This document shows, one piece after another, positions 1 through 8,571 of a stretch of DNA of 64,000 nt. The number at the start of each line of letters is the position of its first letter. Position 1 is the first letter of the stretch. The stretch comes from Capitella teleta (taxonomy: Eukaryota; Annelida; Polychaeta; Capitellidae). The DNA lies in contig KB303112.1 of assembly GCA_000328365.1 (NCBI GenBank), forward strand, positions 166,598-230,597, given 5' to 3'. Under the pieces are notes generated by a model that saw only the letters and a program-made list of their open reading frames with translations, did not search any database and was not told where the DNA came from. Position numbers and translations under genes: made by a program.

Positions 1-16
1 CACACATAATCACTCG

Positions 17-230
17 TCAGCCATAGTTCTGCTGGACCTTTAGCGCCCTCCTTCTTTTTCTTGCTGCGGATGCTGCTGCACCATTCCCTTCCTCTGTCCA
101 GTCCTGGATGTTGCCGGGACGTTCAATGCGGCGTCGTTCCCTCTTCTTGTCGCCTGGTGGCTCTCCTTCTATGGCCGCCAGCACCAGGCTTCGTCCTCTC
201 CTTTTCCAATGCACATACTTGACATGTTTC
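17..230 (-). mobile_element. LINE ORF2 C-terminal relic
   Basis: The minus strand reads about 65 codons that resemble the extreme C-terminus of a non-LTR retrotransposon ORF2. It has a basic stretch ending in GNIQDWTEEGN, followed by an Ala/Arg-rich tail ending in a stop. Many LINE ORF2 proteins end with a similar R-G-R-x-W-x-D-N-I-x-x-W-T-G block. The tryptophan before DNI is missing, so this is a decayed copy. The rest of the element would lie upstream on the minus strand, but nothing recognisable continues past about 230. It could be a chance ORF with a LINE-like flavour; the IQDWT core is the main support. Confidence 0.42.
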
Positions 231-559
231 CTATTTCTAACTTCCGCAAGTATAATCCCTAGTTCTCAAAACTGCTGAAAAAGCTTCTCACTCGCGCGTC
301 CCATTGTTAACAATAGGATAATTCCTTCGGTGACATCACACTCGCATGAAATCGAACACAGGAACAAAGCGAACAACTTCTCAAATTCGATATATCTAGG
401 AATTAGTTCATGCTATTAACAGATGAATAAAACTGTAAGTCTTGAATTGTGTCGATTAAAAGGCGTATTTGTCTTGCATGTTCTTTTATTCCATACAAAA
501 AAAAATATTACAGAGGTCCTCTTTAATACTCCTTCTAACTCTATTGAAGAACAAGTGGA
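231..559. other. Intergenic, nothing recognised
   Basis: AT-rich DNA with no coding potential, RNA gene or repeat terminus that I can support. Confidence 0.5.
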
Positions 560-841
560 ATGTACGTTGTTGTTCCAATCAAAGATCGGATTATAGCTGA
601 GTTGGAGGCTCGCTTTTCGACATACTCGATCACAGAATCAAAGCTGATCGGGTTGGTGCCTTCTGTAGTTGCAGTAAACTATATTGACATAGGTGCCAAG
701 ATGTGCATGGTCGCAATGTACCGTGATGACCTACCAAACCCTGAAATAATTGATCAAGAACTCATTCAACTCATCGAATAGAAATTTAAATGGGAAGGGA
801 AAGAAGACCGCTCCAGACTCGATCTGGCTCAAGGCATTTAG
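560..841 (+). mobile_element. hAT transposase C-terminal relic
   Basis: A 73-codon open frame followed, after one in-frame stop, by further matching codons to about 840. The frame reads like the dimerisation-side region of hAT transposases of the P52rIPK/ZMYM-like type. A V-x-V-P-x-x-D-x-x-I-A-E-L-E-x-R-F-S block is followed by LIGLVPS, then YRDDLPNP and an acidic helix, then KWEGKED. The family reads DDLPSP, then a W-rich helix, then KW. The stop at 779-781 splits the conserved tail, so the copy is dead. No terminal inverted repeats or upstream catalytic DDE region are visible. This is a plain DNA-transposon fragment with no evidence of domestication. Confidence 0.6.
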
Positions 842-1524
842 AAATATGGTCCCATGTCAAATATATTCCTTCTACTTCGAATAGGCTACACTATCAGTGG
901 CATCTTGTGATTGTGAGAGGTCTGCAAGCAGAAATTATGATGACGATATCAATATGAATGAAGTTTTTAGTTTTATTTTTGCAAAGGACAGCATTCTCAC
1001 ACAACCTCATTGTTTGCATGTACGTGTTCGCCACGTTTCCGCTTCTCTATAAACAAAAGTTCCTGCTGTACCAAAATGGCCCTCAATTCGTATTTATTAT
1101 TTATTTTGGGGTTTTATCGCATTGCAATTGATGCTTGCTTGGGTCCACTATCTTACAAACGATCCCCCTTTCACTGAAAGCTGGCTACGGGCCTGTGCAC
1201 TGATAACAATGTACTTCGTGAATGATGCAAGTCTGGTTCGCAAATACATGTAAATGATGTAATCACAAATTTAGTTAAGGGATGTGAATTTAACTGAAAT
1301 ATTTGCATCATTCACAAGCACATGGATACCATGCATCAGTCATAGCACATATCCTTCCACAGAATCTTACAACCAGTTGAAACCAATATCCTATTTTTCT
1401 TTGTGGTGTTGTACTTCTGCTGCTTATTGCAGAGAATAATCATATTCCATAATCCATGTACATTGCCAAAGAGAGAGAAAGAGAAAAAGAGTCAAGGTTT
1501 AATTTTGTGTTGTTTCAAAAAACG
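842..1524. other. Intergenic, downstream of Fos
   Basis: AT-rich sequence with no gene. Further AATAAA motifs on the minus strand near 968 and 1090 could serve longer Fos transcripts. Nothing else is recognised. Confidence 0.45.
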
Positions 1525-1530
1525 TTTATT
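1525..1530 (-). terminator. Candidate Fos polyadenylation signal
   Basis: AATAAA on the minus strand (tttatt on plus), about 370 nt after the Fos stop codon. It would give a short, AU-rich 3' UTR. Other AATAAA motifs lie further downstream, so the site used is uncertain. Confidence 0.4.
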
Positions 1531-1855
1531 TATAAAAGTTTACTTTCAATATAAAAAGGATGGTGTACAAATATAATTTAATTCATGTTTAAACATAAAA
1601 ATAAAACAGAAAAGAACCAAAATGATCAGCATGAATGAAAACACAACTGACTAGCTTCAACAGTAAGTAAGACAATATATTAATTAAATATAGTACAGCA
1701 GGCTTAAATAAAATAGCCAAATCAAGCGAATTAATTAAGAGATGTTAATTAACCGGAAGATTTTTGCATGTTATTTTCTGGAAGACGACCGAGAAATCGA
1801 GATTAGAGAGAGATAGGGACTGAACAATTTTGAGATCACGTATATAAAAATTTGC

Positions 1856-1874
1856 ATAAATGAACGAATAAATT
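1856..1874 (-). promoter_or_regulatory. AU-rich element in Fos 3' UTR
   Basis: Two ATTTA pentamers lie 11 bases apart on the minus strand, just after the Fos stop codon, and more ATTTA/TTTA motifs follow to 1700. AUUUA clusters destabilise immediate-early mRNAs such as FOS. The position fits, but no full UUAUUUAUU nonamer is present. Confidence 0.4.
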
Positions 1875-1901
1875 ACAATATGAGATTCAGATCTCCATGT
1901 T

Positions 1902-3767
1902 TCATAGGGCCATCAGGGTCGTTGGAGACGACAGCGTGGTAGCAGAGCTTGTGATACTTGGGTTATCCGACCTTTGAATTTGACTCGCGCACGAGGGAGG
2001 TCCTTGTGTGAGCGGGGTCAGGCCAGTGTGTCCGTCGACCATGGCTTCAAGTCCAAAGTTAAAAACACTGATTCCGTTAGATGGCGTTGAAATTGGGATG
2101 CCAGTCGCGCTAGTGGCGGCAATCCCGAGCGACGTGGGCCTCTGAGGGGGGGGAGGGGGAGGGGTCAGGGTCTTCTCCAATTTGATGGACGGCTGACCAG
2201 CGCTGCTTGCAATGGTCACCGTGTAGGAAGAGGCAGGAGTGGCAGCGGACACCTTGCAAAGTGGTCGATGAGCCTCGAGCAGGAATTCCAATTGTTCTTT
2301 CTGGGCTTGCAGTTTCTGGATCTCCTCCTCCAAGTCCGCTTGGTCCTCCTCCAACCCCTCTGTTTCATTCAGCAGGCGGTTGGTCAGGTCGACACGCCTC
2401 TGTCGGCATTTCGCTGCGGCCTGCTTATTCCTCTCCCTCCGCACAGACCTCTTCTCCTCTTCCTCGTTGGTCAAGCGCTGGTTGGAGCGCTGTGGTCTGG
2501 GGCCCGTAGGGCGTCTACTGCCGGAGGCGGTGACCGTAGAGTTGGGAGAGACATCAGGCAACATGAAGCTGGAGTTGGAGCCCTCGCTGTCAGACATCAG
2601 TCTCTGCCTCTTGGCACCAGAGGGCAGCCACTCAGGATCTTCCTTCACAAACTCATGTTCATCGTACTCTTGTTTGACCATCACAGGAATGGATGATGTT
2701 GGCTTGGGGCCGACCAACGGGGGGACAAAACCGCTCTCGGTGGTCAGGTCAACAGCAATGTCTTTTTCTTGAGTGTTGTGTAGCGCAAAGACTTGTTCAA
2801 TGCTGAGCAGAGTTGATGGCGTCAACATAGGGGTGGTGATTGTCCCAGAAGATGGGATGCCCTGCGTGAGGGTGGTGGGGGTCAGGATACCTGTGGCCGA
2901 GCTGTACTGCTGAAAAGGAGGAGACACAGGGTTAGAACTGCTGTAACCGTTGTAGTAGGAATTGTAATATCTATTAGCCATGTTGCTGCTGCTGCTGCTT
3001 CGGAAGCACGTGAGCTAATGATTGAGCTCCAGATCCTGTTCCTTTTATAGTCTGATTCATTCTCATCTGAGTAAGTTAACTAAGTTTAGACTTTAGCACT
3101 GACTGAGCCTGAGGAAACGATATAAATTGAAGTTTGTAGAAGCGTGGGTTTCAGCTAGCGGCTACTGTTTCAATTTGAATACTTAAGCGGTGAGTCAATA
3201 AATCGTTAGGACTTATCGGAATTTTCAATTAGGGAGTTTAGTAACCTCGGATTCCGAAGTTCCTGGAGCGGATTCTGAATTTGACATCTTGCTTAGTTGG
3301 ACAAGAAAAGGCCGAACGACGATCTACTTTTATTCCGCTTTGATACAAAGGATTACTCAAAATTCTTCACATGTTTTATGCTTCACAGCATAAAACAATT
3401 TATAAATGGAGTTATGTACGCCCTGATTTCATTACGTTTTGCACTGTAGTGCCGTAATCCAACAATTAGTAACGAACTATTTTGTTGACCCACTTAACCA
3501 TGTAAACCGTATCACTCTTACTAAATAGGTCAGAGCACACCGCACGTTTCGCAGATCATAATGCGCCTTGGAAAATGCTCTCACTTTGAGTCACTATTTG
3601 CAATAAATTCACTAACAAATACAAATTTTTGTTATTAAAAAACTTACTGTTTGCTGGGTGTGTCCACCGCTGGCAAGAGAGGAGAGCAGAGTAGCGACTG
3701 TCATCTTGTCTTCACGTTCTCTCAAAGCAACCGCGTCTTGATTGCTTGTGGGAACAGAATTGTACAT
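1902..3767 (-). CDS. FOS: Fos-family bZIP transcription factor (AP-1 subunit), two first exons
   Basis: Encodes the Fos half of AP-1, a nuclear bZIP factor that pairs with Jun on TGACTCA sites. The proximal form is one open frame from ATG 2981 to the stop at 1902 (359 aa). The basic region is at residues 177-196 ([10 protein letters not shown] core with the redox cysteine). The leucine zipper runs about 199-238 and ends [10 protein letters not shown], as in vertebrate Fos. The C-terminus SPTTLMAL resembles the SPTLLAL end of human FOS. A VKQE motif at 102-105 fits a sumoylation consensus. A second form starts at ATG 3767: 40 codons ([10 protein letters not shown]... ending HTQQT) to 3648, a GTAAGT donor, then a pyrimidine-rich TTTTCAG acceptor into phase-0 codon CAG at 2909, giving 375 aa. 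Both parts are phase 0. Human FOS is 380 aa. No other introns are seen. The 5' UTRs of both forms lack upstream ATGs. Confidence 0.93.
2910..3647 (-). other. Fos distal-form intron with NAGNAG acceptor
   Basis: A 738-bp intron between the distal first exon and the common exon. The donor is GTAAGT at 3647 and the acceptor is TTTTCAG ending at 2910, followed at once by CAG. The tandem CAGCAG could yield isoforms differing by one glutamine. The proximal promoter and the first 24 codons of the short form lie inside this intron. Confidence 0.7.
3007..3049 (-). promoter_or_regulatory. Proximal Fos promoter: TATA box and E-box
   Basis: TATAAAAGG lies on the minus strand at 3041-3049, 60 bp upstream of ATG 2981. 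A CACGTG E-box lies between them at 3007-3012. The ATG context is CAACATGG, a good Kozak match. This supports independent initiation of the MANRYY form. Confidence 0.6.
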
Positions 3768-3943
3768 TCTTCTATGAAATTGAGGTTGGGGCTGAAGTTG
3801 AGCACAAAATTTGCTTGCAGAAGTGTTGTCCAGGGTTCCAACCAGAGGTTATAGCAGAACTAGGCCCGGTGGTTACTATGAATATTGATGAGTTGAATGC
3901 GTTGTAGGGGATTTTCGCTTTTCCTTCGATGACTAGTGCTTGG

Positions 3944-4002
3944 TGAGTCACTGAATGCTGTAGTGAGGAAAGCCCTCTCCTTTTATACAGCCAGCTGAGT
4001 CA
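3944..4002 (-). promoter_or_regulatory. Distal Fos promoter: TATA box with two AP-1 sites
   Basis: TATAAAAGG lies on the minus strand at 3979-3987. It is flanked by perfect TGACTCA AP-1 sites at 3996-4002 (upstream) and 3944-3950 (near the expected start of transcription). The ATG at 3767 would follow a 5' UTR of about 180 nt with no upstream ATG. AP-1 sites in its own promoter suggest autoregulation. Confidence 0.65.
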
Positions 4003-4057
4003 TGTGCTATTTTAAGAAATTACAGCGGAGCTTCGTATAGATCATGAATATTCAGGT

Positions 4058-4165
4058 TGACGTCAAAGGAAATTCTAGAGAATTCCGCTCTCGGGCCAAT
4101 CAGCTTCCACCTATACGTCACAAGGGCTGGATATTCATAAAGGTGACGGAATGTGCTATTAATAG
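4058..4165 (-). promoter_or_regulatory. Distal Fos upstream elements: CRE, CCAAT, MEF2-like
   Basis: A perfect palindromic cAMP-response element TGACGTCA is at 4058-4065, about 75 bp above the TATA box, close to the CRE position in vertebrate FOS. A CCAAT pentamer (plus strand) is at 4096-4100. A TACGTCAC half-CRE is at 4114-4121. CTATTAATAG at 4156-4165 matches the MEF2 consensus. I see no clean CArG/SRE box. Confidence 0.55.
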
Positions 4166-4273
4166 CTCTTGCCTTTTACGATGTTCGCGTCACAGGGAGT
4201 TTCCTTTCAGCATGTTTGTAAACAAGTCCATTATTACCATAGTCTACCATATAGTGATCGTATGATAGGTGAT

Positions 4274-4440
4274 AGCTGACATGCTACAGCGAGACCCAGC
4301 CCGATGTATCTGTTTAGATAGGTGATAGTATAACTTGAGTACCTATCTCTTTGTATTAGTATATTCAAAGTTTAATCATGCATAGCACAGATTCTCGGGC
4401 GAGGTCTGAGACCCATTGGGCTCGCTGTAGTATGTCAGCT
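4274..4440. mobile_element. Short inverted-repeat element (MITE-like)
   Basis: About 167 bp bounded by near-perfect 20-bp inverted repeats (AGCTGACATGCTACAGCGAG at the left; the right end differs at one base). A related terminus, ATACTACAGCGAGACC, is at 18045-18060. No target-site duplication is obvious. It lies directly upstream of the Fos regulatory region. Superfamily is not assigned. Confidence 0.6.
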
Positions 4441-4499
4441 AAATCATGCATATTACTGTAGTAGCTATAGGTCTTTTTCACGGTGTTCTAGCAGACAGG

Positions 4500-5665
4500 G
4501 AGCAGATATAATAATTATGGTGGTGCTAAGCCACGCAGGGCTTTAAAAGTAATGACATTAATTTTGAACATTATTCGAAATTTAATGGGTAGCCAATGTA
4601 GTTCTTTCCGCAGAGGGAGGGATGGCGAGTGTCTATCTGCACATTTCACTAGGCGGGCTGCACAGTTCTGTATGTGCTGAAGTCTGTCGATCAGGTAAGA
4701 TGGAGATCCTGCTAGCAGAGCGTTACAGTAGTCATTAGTCAATGTAGCTCATGACACTGGCGTGGACAAGTTGTCGAGCGGCGTCTTCAGTGATGAAATT
4801 TCGGATCTTACGAATCATGTGGAGATGGAAGAATGACTTTTGGCAGATGTTTCTCACTTGATCGGCCATGCTTAACTCGTTGTCGAGCATGACTGCAAGA
4901 TTCCTGACTGATACACTAGATGTGATTGTCTCTCCGATGATGTTGAACGAAGAGGGTGCGATCTCAGTGAGCGAGGGTTTCGTGATGACAAGTACCACTG
5001 TTTTCTCTTCATTAATTTTGAGAAAGTTTGCAGTCATCCAACGGTGAACTTGGTTGCTGCATTCCTGGATGCTTTCTCTCACTGAAGACACTGATGTTGG
5101 CGAGCGGCCGTGGACGGCAATGTACAGCTGGGTGTCATCAGTGTAAAGGTGGTGGTTCATGCCGCAGTTCGAGATGATGTTGCTAAGGGGGCGGGTGTAC
5201 ATCGTGAAGAGGATGGGCCCCAGCACGGAGCCTTGTGGAAGTCCGTACACAAGATTGTATCAGATGTTTGGCTGCCGATTGTCACAAGCTGTTTTCTGTT
5301 TGTGAGGTACGATTCAAACCATTTAAGGGCTGAATCAGTCACACTGATGTTGTACTTGAGAGCATGCAGAATGAGCGGGTATTACAAGTATTGCACCGCC
5401 GTCCCTGTCCACAGCATCCAACAGGTCATTCTAGACGCGCACCATGGCAGTCTCTGTTGAGTGTCCAGCTCTGTATGCAGATTGCATTTGGACATCGATG
5501 TTGTTGACGAAGCAATGGTCTTTGAGCTGAGCAACTATAGCTTTTTCCGTCATCTTGGAAATAAAGGAGAGGTTAGATACCGGCCTATAGTTTTTCAGTT
5601 GATCATGGTCAAGGGAAGTCTTTTTCAGGCGAGGTTGCACGTGAGCAGTCTTGTGGCCGTATATA
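4500..5665 (-). mobile_element. CR1/L2-like LINE reverse transcriptase relic
   Basis: The minus strand carries successive pieces of a non-LTR reverse transcriptase in at least two frames. First comes NYRPVSNLSFISKMTEKAI with SAYRAGHSTETAM (about 5640-5431). Next is LKWFESYLTNRKQ (about 5340-5290). Then LPQGSVLGPILFTMYT with HLYTDDTQLY, the catalytic box with T for the usual A (about 5250-5100). Last come the thumb and C-terminal part NCAARLV and LHWLPI (about 4740-4515). Frame changes near 5340-5430, 5230 and 4740 mean the copy is inactive. It lacks the endonuclease and ORF1, so it is 5'-truncated at about 5665. The order and motifs match CR1/L2-group elements. Confidence 0.85.
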
Positions 5666-7174
5666 GGCTATAATTATATACTAGTAAAACTGATAGGTTT
5701 ATAGCTATATTATTCAATGGTGTTTTCATCGAATGCCACTCATAAAGGTCAAAATACCGGTAATTGAAAGTTCAAGAAGCCCTCGATTTCTTAGAAATTG
5801 GGGTCGGGGGTTGGTCTTGTGATAAGAACACTTAATTGTACAACGGTATATGGGACTACTGCATGTGGCATTCGCCTAGCCAGGATTTTCAGTACTCAAA
5901 TCGGTCACACATTTCAGGTCAGGATGTAGGCCACTTTCATACTCACTATATTTACTTAGTACATAAACTAAACACGAACAATGAATAATCTGTTGCATCA
6001 AGGCATGCATGACTCATGTTTGCAAATTAATTGAATTTTATTTCCCTTGAATTCGTGTAATTCCAATTCTTAATTGTTTCATTCATTTCATTAACACATC
6101 AGTGATTCATACGTTGGCCTCATGCCATAATAACAACGGTGTGCATGTAATTGTTAGTTCTTCTTCAGATATTTGTGGAAAATGCTGTTTGTGTATTTAT
6201 TTTAGCTTACTCAGGTGCAAAATTTTAATTAAGCATTGATTGGATTAATTATCAGCTCTGACCGAGTGAAGAACGAACATGGAATGATCGGAGGTTTGAA
6301 GGACATTCTCTTGTTTCTTTGTGTATTTGGTCTTTGTCTATCATCTCCCCAATCCACTGAGCAGTGAAAAGATCTCTGTATATTTTTATAAACGTGTAAA
6401 ACATATATGAAGTGTAGTATAGGTATAGACCTTAATAATATGCCACACCTTTATTAATTGTGTCAATGTGTGATGGAGATTGAGATAAAATGAAGGTATC
6501 TGTGGTTGTCACCTGGTTCCTGGTGAAATTGGTTATTTGTGTAATTAGTTACTGTAGTTCGATGGCATTTGGAGAACGGAATACAAGACAGCTAACAGAT
6601 ACCCCGTGAACTGTATGCATGTATTTCTGTGTCTGTAAATATTTCTTTGTATTTGGTATTTTTCTAATTAGCTTTGCTTGATGTTTATTATAGATTTTTC
6701 TTATTCTACATATTGCTACATACCATGTTGTCTTTGTCTGCTATGTAGCTTCAGCTAGATCATCAACGAGCTTCAGAACATGTACTTGGAAGCAACGACG
6801 ATAAGGTATGTTTAATATGGAATTGATGTTGATCCATCAAGTCAATTGCTGAATACAGTAGCTAATAAATATACAAAATGCTCGCAGGGAGCTTATTTAT
6901 AAAGTGAATATGCTTTGTTCCAATTTTCATTTCATCCATCTCGATACCATGAGACTGCTGTTCAGCGCATACTGTACCGGCTTTTATGGTTGTTCTATTT
7001 GGAATCTCTCTATTAGGTCGATCAAGTGCTTCATCGTGTGTTGGAGGAAATGCATTCGCTAATAAATACCACAAAATAGAATCAACACAAATTTAGGAGC
7101 AAAATGGAAAAAGAGACACAGACGATGACATATTTCTTACACTAATAATTAAATACACAATTAATTTCATTTTT
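5666..7174. other. Intergenic, AT-rich
   Basis: No gene is supported. At 6749-6805 a 57-bp stretch, open in one frame, is flanked by an AG acceptor and a GTATGT donor and could be an isolated exon, but nothing nearby joins to it. A 70-codon minus frame at 6862-7074 is unrecognised. Confidence 0.4.
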
Positions 7175-7395
7175 TATTAGCTTAAGTGAGTGAGTGAGTG
7201 AGTGATGGGGTTTTACGGCTCCACCCAATCCGATCGGATGATACGGGCGCCAGAACAGAAGGCCCGGGATCGGGGTTTCCCCCTACTCTTATCGATAAAT
7301 CTCAAGGGTTCTTTATCCTGCATACCACCATAGACAGTAGTACACAGCGCCCAGCCTTGTTACGCAGTTGGGCAGCACTGCAGTATTAGCTTAAG
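7175..7395 (-). mobile_element. 5'-truncated SINE with target-site duplication
   Basis: The SINE body runs 7187-7383 on the minus strand and is flanked by the perfect 12-bp duplication TATTAGCTTAAG (7175-7186 and 7384-7395). It shares its body with the full copy at 19352-19711 (for example GGCGCTGTG, CTACTGTCT, GGATAAAGAACCC, ATCGATAAGAGTAGGG, with scattered differences) but lacks the tRNA-like head. Its 3' end is a short TCAC/CACT repeat. 5' truncation plus a duplication fits LINE-mediated insertion. Confidence 0.8.
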
Positions 7396-8565
7396 AATCT
7401 AAATTTTCTTGCAAGCAAGTCTCGTGTAATGAAACACAATTAAATTAGCATTGAACACTGCACTTTAATTTTAACAACCATTTGATTCAAACATTAAGAC
7501 AAAGTATGTGTGCTCCTCAACAGGAAGCACTGCTTACGCAGCCCGTTGTGGGCACGTGGGCATACAATGAGGGAAAACACCCCCCTCCCCCCAGCCGCCC
7601 GCATCCCCTGGGGAAGGAACGGTTGCTGCCTCTGTCCTTGAGGCTGCGGGATGTTGCGCTAAATATGGTGGCTAATGAATGAATGAGTCCCCCCAATTAA
7701 TCTACATCCACACAAAAAAACGGGGGAAAAAAAAAATATCACAGAAGTACGGAATATTTATTTGGACTTTATCGTCAGAGAATTGTTTAACATTCTTGAA
7801 TGCTAAGCGCTTCGATAAACAGGGAAGTCAGCAGCTAAAAATATCATTCTACTTCACTCCAGTTTCAATAAGACCATCCCGAAAATGTGAAATGCACTCA
7901 CACAAACTCATTGCCTATCCGTGTTGGGCTGAGTATATGTATGTATAGCATAATTAGTGTTACTTGTACATTATTTTATTTTTATAGCATTTTCCTGATT
8001 CACTGGAACAATAGATATGGCACACCCTGAATGTTATAAAAATATTCCCTGCTTTACCTTCAAAGCAATTACTGACACCCAGCACATTTTAATTGGGATA
8101 CTCATCATCATTACACCTTAAAATTGCTTAACTATAGATAATGTAATGGAATTTTATGCATCAGCATTATTCAAATTGGCGTTCATCTGAATTCATCCGA
8201 CTTATTCATATTATACGGTTCTTCTTTGCAGAGTCATAAAATCTCATCATTTATTTTGCTTGAATTTTGACAGCAAGTAAGCGATTCAAGAGGGAGGAAT
8301 GCATGAAACAGTATAATATTGCAGTTTGCACAGAGAGCGAGAGAGAGTAGCACCATTTCTGTCCTTTTCTTTCCTGTTTTGAGTAATGGTTTAGGTTCAT
8401 TCCAAGTGAAGAAGAAATCCTTCTTGGTCATGAACTTCGCACAATTCGTGATTTATTCTCACGGAGAATAACACATAAATCCTGAGCGAAACAAATTATT
8501 AAAATAAAATATATTTCAACTGAGGTCAACCTCACCGCAGTGACCTTGAGAAGGTCATCAGATGG
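7396..8565. other. Intergenic, downstream of GPATCH11
   Basis: AT-rich spacer with A-runs near 7710-7735. No gene, RNA or repeat terminus is recognised. Confidence 0.4.
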
Positions 8566-8571
8566 TTTATT
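8566..8571 (-). terminator. GPATCH11 polyadenylation signal overlapping the stop
   Basis: AATAAA on the minus strand overlaps the TGA stop by one base (TGAATAAA, 8566-8573). If used, the 3' UTR would be only about 15-25 nt. No other hexamer is as close. Confidence 0.5.

Noticed and set aside
2207-2772. Plus-strand frames of 100-142 codons opposite Fos
   Set aside because: Antisense shadows of the bZIP-coding exon; no domain of their own.
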